Source: Streptomyces sp. TP-A0874 (GTDB lineage: Bacteria; Actinomycetota; Actinomycetes; Streptomycetales; Streptomycetaceae). From it: 64,000 nt of DNA. Under the pieces are notes generated by a model. The model worked only from the letters and a program-made list of their open reading frames with translations. It was not told the DNA's origin and ran no database searches. Shown here one piece after another: positions 9,020-17,985 of this stretch; the stretch's first letter is position 1, and every line of letters starts with the position of its first letter. The position numbers and the translations under genes were made by a program. The stretch covers positions 62,001-126,000 of the forward strand of contig NZ_BBZK01000009.1 of the NCBI RefSeq assembly GCF_001748085.1. The letters run 5' to 3'.

Positions 9020-9150
9020 GCGTGCCGGGTCCCGCGACAGGGCGGGCCTCCCCGGGCAGGGACATCAGTGCGGCGCCTCGACGGGGCGGACGGCCCCGCG
9101 GACCGGCGGCACTGGCGGGTTGGCAACACCGGGGACGGCAGGGGCGGTCG

Positions 9151-9969
9151 ATGGAGCACAAACACAACGGCTCGGACAGCGGTGCGGTGCTGGCTGGGCT
9201 CGGGGCGGGAGCGGGGGCCGTGCCGGCGCCGAGCGCCGCACCGGGTTCGGCCTCGGGGGGTGCCCCCGGGGCCCAGAGACGGATCCTGGTGGTCGAGGAC
9301 GACCCCACCATCGTCGACGCCATCGCCGTGCGGCTGCGGGCCGAGGGCTTCCAGGTCCGTACCGTCGGGGACGGCCCCGCCGCCGTGGACACCGCGCAGG
9401 CCTGGCAGCCGGACCTGCTCGTCCTGGACATCATGCTGCCCGGCTTCGACGGGCTGGAGGTCTGCCGCCGGGTACAGGCCCAGCGCCCCGTCCCGGTGCT
9501 GATGCTGACCGCCCGGGACGACGAGACCGACATGCTGGTGGGCCTCGGGGTCGGTGCCGACGACTACATGACCAAGCCGTTCTCCATGCGTGAGCTGGCG
9601 GCCCGGGTCCATGTGCTGCTCCGCCGGGTGGAGCGGGCGGCGCAGGCCGCGCACACCCCGCGCAACGGGCTGCTCCGCCTCGGTGAGCTGGAGATCGACC
9701 ACGCGCAGCGGCGGGTCCGGGTCCGCGGCGAGGACGTGCACCTGACGCCCACCGAGTTCGACCTCCTGGTCTGCCTGGCGAACACCCCCCGCGCGGTGCT
9801 CTCCAGGGAGCAGTTGCTCGCGGAGGTCTGGGACTGGGCGGACGCCTCCGGGACCCGCACCGTCGACAGCCACATCAAGGCGCTCCGCCGCAAGATCGGC
9901 GCCGAGCGGATCCGCACCGTGCACGGCGTCGGCTACGCCCTGGAGACCCCCGCCGCCCCCACGCCGTGA
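9151..9969 (+). CDS. OmpR/PhoB-family response regulator
   Basis: A 272-residue DNA-binding response regulator. The receiver domain begins at residue ~44 (RRILVVEDD, acidic pocket), has phospho-acceptor Asp93 in LLVLDIMLPGFDG, the Thr120 switch and Lys142 (MTKPF). The C-terminal winged helix runs from LRLGELEIDHAQRRV to RTVHGVGYALETP. The ~40 residues before the receiver are Gly/Ala-rich linker. The ATG at 9151 is preceded by AGGGG. The stop overlaps the kinase start (GTGA). From memory the pair matches SCO5283/SCO5282, adjacent to the 2-oxoglutarate dehydrogenase gene in S. coelicolor. Confidence 0.93.
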   Translation: MEHKHNGSDSGAVLAGLGAGAGAVPAPSAAPGSASGGAPGAQRRILVVEDDPTIVDAIAVRLRAEGFQVRTVGDGPAAVDTAQAWQPDLLVLDIMLPGFDGLEVCRRVQAQRPVPVLMLTARDDETDMLVGLGVGADDYMTKPFSMRELAARVHVLLRRVERAAQAAHTPRNGLLRLGELEIDHAQRRVRVRGEDVHLTPTEFDLLVCLANTPRAVLSREQLLAEVWDWADASGTRTVDSHIKALRRKIGAERIRTVHGVGYALETPAAPTP

Positions 9970-11147
9970 GCCGCCCGCGGCGCCGGACCGCCCCCCCGCC
10001 CCGGAGCGGCGGCCTGGCGGGGGGCGGTGGCCGCTCCGCGCCGGGGATGTGGGCGAGGCTGTGGGAGTGGCTGCGGCCGCTGGATCCGTACCGGTCGGTC
10101 AAAGCCGCGCTCGGCGCGCTGGTGATCGTCTCGGTGACGATCACCACCCTGCTGGTCTTCATGGCCCTGCACACCGCCACCGAGCTGCGGGTGGTCACGA
10201 TCTTCTCGATCATCGCCACGATGCTGATCATGCAGTTCGTGGCGCACGGGCTGACCTCCCCGCTGGACGAGATGAAGGCCGTGGCCACCGCGATGGCCGC
10301 CGGCGACTACAGCCGGCGGGTCCGCGCCCAGCGGCGGGACGAACTCGGCGAGCTGGCAGCAGCGTTCAACCACATGGCGGCCGACCTGGAGGCGGTGGAC
10401 CGGCACCGCAAGGAGCTGGTGGCGAACGTCTCACACGAACTGCGCACCCCGATCGCCGGGCTCCGGGCGGTGTTGGAGAACGTCGTCGACGGGGTGTCGG
10501 AGCCCGACCCGGAGACCATGCGCACCGCGCTGCGGCAGACGGAGCGGCTGGGACGGCTGGTGGAGACGCTGCTGGACCTCTCCCGTCTCGACAACGGCGT
10601 GGTGGAGCTGCGGTCGCGGCCCTTCGAGGTCTGGCCCTATCTCTCGGGGGTGTTGAAGGAGGCCAGCATCGCGGCGGCGGCCCGCGGCCAGGGAACGGGG
10701 GGCGCCGGCCTGTCGCAGGGGCACGCCCGTGGGGACGTCCACTTCCATCTGGACGTCTCCCCCCCGGAGTTGACCGCCCACGCGGACGCGGAGCGGCTGC
10801 ACCAGGTGGTCGTCAATCTGGTGGACAACGCGGTCAAGCACAGTCCGCCACACGGAAGGGTGACGGTCCGGGCCCGGCGCGGGGAATCGGCCGGGAGCCT
10901 GGTGCTGGAGGTGTCGGACGAGGGACCCGGAATCCCGGAGTCCGAACGGCAGCGGATCTTCGAGCGGTTCAACCGCGGCAGCGTCTCCACCCCCCATGGC
11001 CCGGGAAGCGACGGCGGCACGGGGTTGGGCCTGGCCATCGCCCGTTGGGCGGTGGATCTGCACGGCGGCAGCATCGGGGTGGCCGAATCCTCACTCGGCT
11101 GTCTGATTCGAGTCACCCTTCCGGGAGCCCGCCGGGCGCGACATTGA
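9966..11147 (+). CDS. Sensor histidine kinase partner of the OmpR-type regulator
   Basis: A 393-residue membrane histidine kinase. Two helices at ~47-67 and ~75-93 are separated by only a few residues, so there is almost no extracytoplasmic sensor; the signal is probably sensed in or near the membrane. A HAMP domain follows (~94-148), then the H-box NVSHELRTPI with phospho-acceptor His157, and an ATPase domain with NLVDNAVKHS, VSDEGPGIPE and GGTGLGLAIARWA. The GTG start overlaps the regulator stop by 4 bp. A 15-bp hairpin about 200 bp downstream (11354-11394) may end this operon. Confidence 0.92.
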   Translation: MSRPRRRTAPPPRSGGLAGGGGRSAPGMWARLWEWLRPLDPYRSVKAALGALVIVSVTITTLLVFMALHTATELRVVTIFSIIATMLIMQFVAHGLTSPLDEMKAVATAMAAGDYSRRVRAQRRDELGELAAAFNHMAADLEAVDRHRKELVANVSHELRTPIAGLRAVLENVVDGVSEPDPETMRTALRQTERLGRLVETLLDLSRLDNGVVELRSRPFEVWPYLSGVLKEASIAAAARGQGTGGAGLSQGHARGDVHFHLDVSPPELTAHADAERLHQVVVNLVDNAVKHSPPHGRVTVRARRGESAGSLVLEVSDEGPGIPESERQRIFERFNRGSVSTPHGPGSDGGTGLGLAIARWAVDLHGGSIGVAESSLGCLIRVTLPGARRARH

Positions 11148-11200
11148 CGTATGGTCGCTATCAGATGCACCCGGAAGTGCTCAGCAGAGCTCTCTGGCGA

Positions 11201-11214
11201 GTGATTTTGATCAC
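11201..11214. promoter_or_regulatory. CRP-like operator candidate upstream of the KGD gene
   Basis: GTGATTTTGATCAC is an exact GTGA-N6-TCAC dyad, the core of the CRP consensus; the symmetry extends to 7 bp (GAGTGAT with ATCACTC, 11199-11216). It lies ~235 bp upstream of the KGD start and 54 bp past the kinase stop. A role for a Crp homologue is inferred from the match only. Confidence 0.4.
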
Positions 11215-11353
11215 TCTTGAAGGGTGGCATCCGAAACGGTTGCGGCCAGTGGGCCGCCGCCGCCGGACGTCGTTCCCCGACAGCGCGGAATCCCTGGTGT
11301 TTCCCGCCATTTATGGTCGCGAAACCCTCCTGCGAGTGTGACTTGCGCGACGA

Positions 11354-11394
11354 CTACGCCTTCCGGCCTGCACCCGAGCGGCCGGAAGGCGTAG
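11354..11394 (+). terminator. 15-bp hairpin: kinase terminator or KGD leader attenuator
   Basis: A perfect 15-bp stem (11354-11368 CTACGCCTTCCGGCC with 11380-11394) and an 11-nt loop. It ends only 54 nt before the KGD start codon, so if the KGD promoter lies upstream it would be inside the KGD leader rather than a plain terminator. Confidence 0.6.
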
Positions 11395-11448
11395 CCTTGG
11401 TTTCCGCTGTCCACCACCTTTAGGAAGCGGAAGAGGGCGGTTCGCGCC

Positions 11449-14400
11449 GTGTCGCCACAGTCCCCCAAGACCTCGAGCATCTCGACCGACGAAGACGGGC
11501 AGGCGAAGAGCCCAGCCACGGCCTTCGGCCCCAACGAGTGGCTCGTCGACGAGATCTACCAGCAGTACCTCCAGGACCCGAACTCGGTCGACCGAGCCTG
11601 GTGGGACTTCTTCGCCGACTACAAGCCGGGCACCGAGAACGGGACGGAGGCCGACCCCGCCCTGCAGGTGCAGGCCGCTCCTCCCGCCGTGGCCGAGCCG
11701 GCGAGCCCCGAGCCCGCCGCCAAGCCGGCCGCGGCTCCGCCGGCGCCCAAGGCGCCCGCCGCCCGGACGGCACCGCCTCCCACCAGCGCCAAGCCCCGGC
11801 CCGCCGAGAAGGCGGACGGTGAGGCCCCCGCGGCGGGTCCCGAGCACGTCACGCTCCGCGGCCCCTCCGCCGCCGTCGCGAGGAACATGAACGCCTCGCT
11901 GGAGCTGCCGACGGCCACCTCGGTCCGCGCGGTCCCGGTGAAGCTGCTCTTCGACAACCGCATCGTGATGAACAACCACCTCAAGCGCGCCCGCGGCGGC
12001 AAGGTGTCGTTCACCCACCTGATCGGTTACGCGATGGTGCAGGCCCTCAAGGCCATGCCCGCGATGAACTACTCCTTCACCGAGAAGGACGGCAAGCCCA
12101 CCCTCGTCAAGCCCGAGCACATCAACCTCGGCCTGGCGATCGACCTCGTGAAGCCGAACGGCGACCGCCAGTTGGTCGTCCCCTCGATCAAGAAGGCGGA
12201 GACGCTCTCCTTCTTCGAGTTCTGGCAGGCGTACGAGGACATCGTCAAGCGGGCCCGCGCCAACAAGCTGACGATGGACGACTTCACCGGTGCCACCGCC
12301 ACGCTGACCAACCCGGGCGGCATCGGCACCGTGCACTCCGTGCCGCGGCTGATGCCCGGTCAGGGCCTGATCCTGGGCGTGGGCGCCATGGAGTACCCGG
12401 CGGAGTTCCAGGGCACCTCCCAGGACACCCTGAACAAGCTCGGCGTCTCCAAGGTCATGACGCTCACCAGCACCTACGACCACCGGGTGATCCAGGGCGC
12501 CGCCTCCGGCGAGTTCCTGCGGATCATGAGCCAGCTGCTGCTGGGCGAGAACGACTTCTTCGACGAGATCTTCAAGGCCCTGCGGATCCCCTACGAGCCG
12601 GTGCGCTGGCTCCGGGACATCGACGTCTCGCACGACGACGACGTCACCAAGGCCGCCCGGGTCTTCGACCTGATCCACTCCTACCGGGTGCGCGGCCACA
12701 TCATGGCCGACACCGACCCGTTGGAGTACAAGCAGCGCAAGCACCCCGACCTGGACATCACCGAGCACGGGCTCACGCTCTGGGACCTCGAGCGGGACTT
12801 CGCGGTCGGCGGCTTCGCCGGCCACACCACGATGAAGCTCCGCGACATCCTGGGGGTGCTCCGCGACTCGTACTGCCGGACCACCGGCATCGAGTTCATG
12901 CACATCCAGGACCCCAAGCAGCGCAAGTGGATCCAGGACCGGGTCGAGCGCCCGCACGACAAGCCGGAGCGTGAGGAGCAGCTGCGGATCCTGCGCAGGC
13001 TGAACTCCGCCGAGGCCTTCGAGACCTTCCTGCAGACCAAGTACGTCGGGCAGAAGCGCTTCTCGCTGGAGGGCGGCGAGTCCGTCATCCCGCTGCTCGA
13101 CTCGGTGATCGACGCCGCCGCCGAGGCCCGGCTCGACGAGGTCGTCATCGGCATGGCCCACCGCGGCCGGCTGAACGTCCTGGCGAACATCGTCGGCAAG
13201 TCCTACGCCCAGATCTTCCGCGAGTTCGAGGGCAACCTCGACCCGAAGTCGATGCACGGCTCCGGTGACGTGAAGTACCACCTGGGCGCCGAGGGCACCT
13301 TCATCGGCCTGGACGGCGAGCAGATCCAGGTCTCGCTCGCCGCCAACCCCTCGCACCTGGAGGCCGTCGACCCGATCGTCGAGGGCATCGCGCGGGCCAA
13401 GCAGGACATCATCGGCAAGGCCGGCACCGACTTCACGGTCCTGCCGGTGCAGTTGCACGGTGACGCGGCCTTCGCCGGCCAGGGGGTCGTCGCCGAGACG
13501 CTCAACATGTCGCAGCTGCGCGGCTACCGCTGCGGCGGCACCGTGCACATCGTCATCAACAACCAGGTCGGCTTCACCGCCGCCCCGACCGCCTCCCGCT
13601 CGTCGATGTACGCCACCGACGTGGCGCGCATGATCGAGGCGCCGATCTTCCACGTGAACGGCGACGACCCGGAGGCCGTGGTCCGCGTCGGCCGACTGGC
13701 CTTCGAGTTCCGGCAGGCGTTCAACAAGGACGTCGTGATCGACCTCATCTGCTACCGCCGCCGCGGTCACAACGAGGCCGACAACCCGCACTTCACCCAG
13801 CCGCTGATGTACAGCCTGATCGACAAGAAGCGCTCGGTGCGCAAGCTCTACACCGAGTCGCTCATCGGTCGCGGCGACATCACCCTGGAGGAGGCCGAGC
13901 AGGCGCTGCAGGACTTCCAGGGGCGGCTGGAGAAGGTGTTCACCGAGGTCCGCGACGCGACCGACGCCCCATCGGCGCCGGCGGTCCCCGAGCCGCAGGC
14001 CGAGTTCCCGGTCAGCGTGGAGACCGCGATCTCGCACGAGGTGGTCAAGCGGATCGCCGAGTCCCAGACCAACATCCCCGAGCGGATCGAGATCCACCCG
14101 CGGCTGCTCCCCCAGATGCAGCGCCGGGTCTCGATGATCGAGGACGGCACGATCGACTGGGCCATGGGCGAGACCCTCGCCTTCGGCTCGCTGCTGATGG
14201 AGGGCACCCCGGTCCGGCTGGCCGGCCAGGACTCGCGCCGCGGCACCTTCGGCCAGCGCCACGCGGTGCTGCTGGACCGGGAGACCGGCGAGGACTACAC
14301 CCCGCTGCTCTACCTCTCCGAGGACCAGGCCCGCTTCAACGTCTACGACTCGCTGCTCAGCGAGTACGCGGCGATGGGCTTCGAGTACGGCTACTCGCTG

Positions 14401-15216
14401 GCCCGCCCGGACGCCCTGGTTCTGTGGGAGGCGCAGTTCGGCGACTTCGCCAACGGCGCGCAGACCGTCATCGACGAGTTCGTCTCCTCCTCGGAGCAGA
14501 AGTGGGGCCAGACCTCCGGTGTCACGCTGCTGCTGCCGCACGGCTACGAGGGCCAGGGCCCGGACCACTCCTCGGCCCGCCCGGAGCGCTTCCTCCAGCT
14601 GTGCGCGCAGAACAACATGACGGTGGCCATGCCGACCCTGCCGTCGAACTACTTCCACCTGCTGCGCTGGCAGGTGCACAACCCGCACCACAAGCCGCTG
14701 ATCGTCTTCACCCCGAAGATGCTGCTCCGGCTGAAGGCCGCGGCCTCGAAGGTGGAGGAGTTCACCAGCGGCGGCTTCCGCCCGGTCATCGGCGACACCA
14801 TGGTCGAGTCCGGTTCGGTGGAACCGTCGGCCATCCGCAAGGTCGTCTTCTGCTCCGGCAAGGTCTACTACGACCTGGCGGCGGAGCGGGAGAAGCGAGG
14901 CGTCACCGACACCGCGCTGGTCCGCCTCGAGCGGCTCTACCCGCTGCCCGGCAAGGAGCTCCAGGCCGAGCTCGCCAAGTACCCGAACGTCGAGAAGTAC
15001 GTCTGGGCCCAGGAGGAGCCGGCGAACCAGGGTGCCTGGCCGTTCATCGCGCTCAACCTGATCGACCACCTCGACCTCTCGGTGGGTGCCGGTCTGCCTC
15101 CGGCCGAGCGGCTGCGCCGGATCTCGCGGCCCCGCTCCTCCTCGCCGGCGGTCGGTTCCAACAAGCGCCACCTGGCGGAGCAGGCGACTCTGATCGACGA
15201 GGTCTTCGAGGCCTGA
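11449..15216 (+). CDS. kgd: Multifunctional 2-oxoglutarate decarboxylase/dehydrogenase (KGD/SucA)
   Basis: A 1255-residue actinobacterial KGD, which joins an E2-like acyltransferase domain to the thiamine-diphosphate E1 of 2-oxoglutarate dehydrogenase and works in the TCA cycle. The N-terminal NEWLVDEIYQQYLQDPNSVD segment is the E1 flexible arm; an Ala/Pro linker follows; the acyltransferase domain (~130-370) ends with TSTYDHRVIQGAASGEFL, carrying the catalytic His region. There is no lipoyl domain, as expected. The E1 part has VIGMAHRGRLNVL, LHGDAAFAGQGVV and CYRRRGHNEADNP (ThDP site). The GTG start gives the normal family N-terminus. A CRP-like dyad and a 15-bp hairpin lie upstream and a strong terminator follows. 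Confidence 0.96.
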   Translation: MSPQSPKTSSISTDEDGQAKSPATAFGPNEWLVDEIYQQYLQDPNSVDRAWWDFFADYKPGTENGTEADPALQVQAAPPAVAEPASPEPAAKPAAAPPAPKAPAARTAPPPTSAKPRPAEKADGEAPAAGPEHVTLRGPSAAVARNMNASLELPTATSVRAVPVKLLFDNRIVMNNHLKRARGGKVSFTHLIGYAMVQALKAMPAMNYSFTEKDGKPTLVKPEHINLGLAIDLVKPNGDRQLVVPSIKKAETLSFFEFWQAYEDIVKRARANKLTMDDFTGATATLTNPGGIGTVHSVPRLMPGQGLILGVGAMEYPAEFQGTSQDTLNKLGVSKVMTLTSTYDHRVIQGAASGEFLRIMSQLLLGENDFFDEIFKALRIPYEPVRWLRDIDVSHDDDVTKAARVFDLIHSYRVRGHIMADTDPLEYKQRKHPDLDITEHGLTLWDLERDFAVGGFAGHTTMKLRDILGVLRDSYCRTTGIEFMHIQDPKQRKWIQDRVERPHDKPEREEQLRILRRLNSAEAFETFLQTKYVGQKRFSLEGGESVIPLLDSVIDAAAEARLDEVVIGMAHRGRLNVLANIVGKSYAQIFREFEGNLDPKSMHGSGDVKYHLGAEGTFIGLDGEQIQVSLAANPSHLEAVDPIVEGIARAKQDIIGKAGTDFTVLPVQLHGDAAFAGQGVVAETLNMSQLRGYRCGGTVHIVINNQVGFTAAPTASRSSMYATDVARMIEAPIFHVNGDDPEAVVRVGRLAFEFRQAFNKDVVIDLICYRRRGHNEADNPHFTQPLMYSLIDKKRSVRKLYTESLIGRGDITLEEAEQALQDFQGRLEKVFTEVRDATDAPSAPAVPEPQAEFPVSVETAISHEVVKRIAESQTNIPERIEIHPRLLPQMQRRVSMIEDGTIDWAMGETLAFGSLLMEGTPVRLAGQDSRRGTFGQRHAVLLDRETGEDYTPLLYLSEDQARFNVYDSLLSEYAAMGFEYGYSLARPDALVLWEAQFGDFANGAQTVIDEFVSSSEQKWGQTSGVTLLLPHGYEGQGPDHSSARPERFLQLCAQNNMTVAMPTLPSNYFHLLRWQVHNPHHKPLIVFTPKMLLRLKAAASKVEEFTSGGFRPVIGDTMVESGSVEPSAIRKVVFCSGKVYYDLAAEREKRGVTDTALVRLERLYPLPGKELQAELAKYPNVEKYVWAQEEPANQGAWPFIALNLIDHLDLSVGAGLPPAERLRRISRPRSSSPAVGSNKRHLAEQATLIDEVFEA

Positions 15217-15251
15217 CGGTCCGCCGGAGCCTCGTCGGACGACGGCTGGCA

Positions 15252-15280
15252 GGGGCCCTCGCGCAGTGCGCGAGGGCCCC
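15252..15280 (+). terminator. Terminator after the KGD gene
   Basis: A perfect 13-bp stem (15252-15264 with 15268-15280) and a 3-nt loop AGT, 36 bp past the stop. Confidence 0.88.
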
Positions 15281-15494
15281 TCGCATTTGGCCCGCCGAGC
15301 CGGTGCCCGGTTCAGCAAGCAAGTCGGGCGCAGGGTCGTCGTCCGGGACCCTGCGGTGCGGGACGAGCCGGCGCGGGTGCCTATCCTGGGCCCTACCCGC
15401 GCCACCGGCTCCCCGGTCCCGCACGGGGCCCACGCGCCGCGGCGCCGAGCCGTCGCGCTGTCCGTCAGTCCGTCAACGCCTTTCGGAGCACGTC

Positions 15495-15674
15495 TTGTAC
15501 TTCACCGACCGCGGTATCGAGGAGTTGGAGAACCGGCGCGGCGAGGAGGAGGTGTCGCTGGCCTGGCTCTCGGAGCGGCTGCGCGAGTTCGTCGACCTCA
15601 ACCCCGACTTCGAGATCCCGGTGGAGCGGCTGGCGACCTGGCTGGCCCGGCTCGACGACGAGGACGACGAGTAG
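15495..15674 (+). CDS. DUF6104 small acidic protein
   Basis: A 59-residue protein beginning YFTDRGIEELENRRGEEEV after a TTG start codon and ending LARLDDEDDE. It is very conserved in Streptomyces and has no assigned function. The TTG at 15495 is chosen because GGAG at 15485-15488 precedes it and because the family starts at this point. It is single-gene between the KGD terminator and the PadR operator. Confidence 0.82.
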   Translation: MYFTDRGIEELENRRGEEEVSLAWLSERLREFVDLNPDFEIPVERLATWLARLDDEDDE

Positions 15675-15700
15675 CCGGGAGGAGGCGGGGTTTTCTTCGG

Positions 15701-15739
15701 CACGATATATCGCGGTGACAAAACTCGCGATATATTGTG
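15701..15739. promoter_or_regulatory. Inverted-repeat operator for the DUF4097-PadR operon
   Basis: Two 14-bp arms, CACGATATATCGCG (15701-15714) and CGCGATATATTGTG (15726-15739), match as an inverted repeat at 13 of 14 positions across an 11-bp spacer. Each arm also contains the self-complementary ATATCGCGAT-type core. It lies 35-75 bp upstream of the DUF4097 start and is very AT-rich for this genome. It is the natural target for the PadR protein encoded downstream (inference). Confidence 0.75.
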
Positions 15740-15774
15740 TGCTGCCATCGCCAGCGACCGAAGGAGGTCAGGCC

Positions 15775-16730
15775 ATGTCGGCACGGCATGAATGGTCTGT
15801 CGAAGAACCCTGGACCCTGACTCTCGAGGAGTCCGTCGACGCGGTACGGATCCGAGTGATCGACGGGGCGGTCAACGTCGTCGGCGCCAGGCCCACACTC
15901 CGGCACGGGTGGAGATCTCCGAACTGTCCGGACCACCACTGCTGGTGAGCCTTGAGGACGGCACACTGTCCATCGGGTACCGGGACGTGCCCTGGCAGAA
16001 CTTCCTGCGCTGGATCGACGGGAAGAGCTGGAACGGCCGGGCGGCGGTCACCGTCGCGGTACCGGCCGGAGCCCGGGTCGAGGTCGGGGTCGTCGGTGCC
16101 TGCGCCGTCGTCTCCGGGATCACCGGCGGCACGGACCTGCGCAGTGTCTCCGGAGACAGCACGCTCGTCGGCCTGGACGGCGGAGTCCGGGCCGACACCG
16201 TGTCCGGACTCATCGAGGCCCAGGCGGTGACCGGCGACCTGTCCTTCAAGTCGGTCTCCGGCGACCTCACACTCCTCGACGGTTCGGGTTCGCGGGTGCG
16301 CGCCGACTCGGTCACCGGTGACATGGTGCTCGACCTGGCGCCCTCCGACGGGAACACGAACCTCAGCCTCACCACGGTCTCGGGGGAGGTGGCGCTGCGA
16401 CTGCCCGCCGGAACCCACGCCCGGGTGGAGGCCAACGTGACCCGGGGGCCGCTCTCCAACGACTTCGACGAGTTGCGCATCACCGAGCAGTGGGGCGCCA
16501 AACGGATCAGCGGAACCCTCGGCACGGGGGGCGGCCTGGTGAAGGCCACCACCGTTTCCGGCGCTCTGGCCCTGCTGCGCCGCCCGGCGCCCGAGGACAT
16601 CGACGAGCCCGGAGGCGGAGTCCGCTCACCACAGGAGGGTCCGCCCGGTCCGGGCGACACACCGGCCCCGCCGACGACCCCCCGGGAGGCCGACGCCCAC
16701 CCCGCCCCGACGGATCGAGAGGTGCTCTGA
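15775..16730 (+). pseudogene. DUF4097 beta-helix protein, frameshifted
   Basis: A DUF4097-family protein read in two frames. The ATG at 15775 (AAGGAGG 8 nt upstream) gives SARHEWSVEEPWTLTLEE and INV-type strands to NVVGA, near codon 38. The homologous continuation, TPARVEISELSGPPLLVSLE, is in another frame that runs to 16730. The 956-nt span is one base short of 319 codons. The likely missing base lies between 15885 and 15903, for instance in the CCC run at 15892-15894. The remainder is a repetitive beta-structure (GVRADTVSGLIEAQAVTGDL and similar turns) and a Pro-rich tail. The family is often paired with PadR, whose gene starts 1 bp after this stop. Function is unknown, possibly envelope-related. 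Confidence 0.85.
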
Positions 16731-16731
16731 G

Positions 16732-17793
16732 ATGGCTCCCGTCTTCGGCCACGGCCGGCTACGCCTGTACCTGCTCAAGCTGCTCGACGAAGCCCCGCGC
16801 CACGGATACGAGGTGATCCGCCTGCTGGAGGAGCGGTTCCAGGGCCTGTACGCCCCCTCGGCCGGCACGGTCTATCCGCGGCTGGCGAAGCTGGAGAGCG
16901 AGGGGCTGGTCACCCACACCACGGAGGGCGGCCGCAAGATCTACTCCCTCACCGACGCCGGCCACAGCGAACTCACCGAGCGGCAGGACGAGCTGGCAGA
17001 ACTGGAGCTGGAGATCGGCGAGTCGGTCTCCGAGCTGGCGGCCGAGATCCGGGCGGACGTCCACGGCTCGGCGAACGACCTGCGCCGGGAGATGCGCGCC
17101 GCGGTACTGGCGGCGCGCGCCGGAACCCGGAGGTCCGCGCGGTCGGAGCGGACCGGGCGCGGGACCGGCGCACCGCTGGGCGAGAAGGAGGCCTGGCGGG
17201 AGGCGAAGGAGGAGCTGCGCCGGGCGAAGGACCGGTGGCGGGAACAGGCCCGCAGGGCGACCGAGGAGAGCCGGCGGGCCCAGCAGGACGCCGAGCGGGC
17301 CCGCAGTCAGGCCAAGGCGGCTCAGCAGCAGGCGCGCGAGCAGGTGCTCAGGGTCGCCCGGCGGCTCCAGGAGCAGACCCAGGAACACGTCCGGGCCGGT
17401 GACTGGCAGAACGCGGTACGCGCCGGACTCGCCGAGCTCAGCCAGGAGATGCGGAAGTTCTCCGCCGAGGGGGGAGTCTTCGGCGAGGCCGAGGGTGCTG
17501 ACGAGCCGTCGGCGGCCCGGCAGCCGTCGGACGGCGAGCGGTGGTCCCAGGGCGGCGAGAGCAGCGGGGTGCCGCTCACCAAGACGCCCCTCCCGGAGTG
17601 GGCGGAGGAGAGCGGCGCAGCGTCCGAGGACCCGGTGCGCGACCTCGAGAGGCTGCTGGACCGTTTCCGGGACGACATCCGGGACATCGCCCGGGACCGC
17701 GGAGTCTCCGAGGAGCAACTGCGGGAGGCACGCGGCCACCTGGCGGCGGCTGCCGCCCGGGTCGAGGCGCTGCTGCGGACGCCGGAACCCTGA
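16732..17793 (+). CDS. PadR-family regulator with long coiled-coil extension
   Basis: A 353-residue protein. Residues 1-~100 are a PadR winged helix (LRLYLLKLLDEAPRHGYEVI, then APSAGTVYPRLAKLESEGLV and TTEGGRKIYSLTDAG). The rest is unusual: residues ~140-230 are a charged Glu/Arg/Gln/Ala heptad-rich coiled coil (EEL-RRA-KDR-WRE), then a low-complexity linker and a final helical DPVRDLERLLDRFRDDIRD segment. PadR proteins normally end near 180 residues. It should autoregulate the operon through the inverted repeat at 15701-15739. It is co-transcribed with the DUF4097 gene (1-bp gap) and followed by a 16-bp terminator stem. Confidence 0.88.
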   Translation: MAPVFGHGRLRLYLLKLLDEAPRHGYEVIRLLEERFQGLYAPSAGTVYPRLAKLESEGLVTHTTEGGRKIYSLTDAGHSELTERQDELAELELEIGESVSELAAEIRADVHGSANDLRREMRAAVLAARAGTRRSARSERTGRGTGAPLGEKEAWREAKEELRRAKDRWREQARRATEESRRAQQDAERARSQAKAAQQQAREQVLRVARRLQEQTQEHVRAGDWQNAVRAGLAELSQEMRKFSAEGGVFGEAEGADEPSAARQPSDGERWSQGGESSGVPLTKTPLPEWAEESGAASEDPVRDLERLLDRFRDDIRDIARDRGVSEEQLREARGHLAAAAARVEALLRTPEP

Positions 17794-17824
17794 GGGGCCG
17801 CCCCGACGGGCCGCCCCGTCCACT

Positions 17825-17866
17825 CCGCCGCGGCACCGGCTCTCCTCCGCGCCGGTGCCGCGGCGG
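17825..17866. terminator. Terminator after padR
   Basis: A perfect 16-bp stem (17825-17840 with 17851-17866) and a 10-nt loop. It lies between padR and the oppositely oriented GNAT gene and can serve both strands. Confidence 0.88.
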
Positions 17867-17985
17867 GCGGTGCTGAGGACCGGCCGCGACTCAGGGTGGG
17901 CGGACAGTCGGGGTGGGCGGAAGCGGTTCCCGGCCACCGGGGTGTCTTCCTCGGGGCCGCCAGGCCAGGTGCCCTGTCCCCGCCG

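Noticed and set aside
11311..15405. Very long open frame on the minus strand opposite the KGD gene
   Set aside because: It is the antisense shadow of a high-GC coding region; the low-complexity Leu/Val/Asp-rich translation resembles no family, while the plus-strand KGD is unmistakable.
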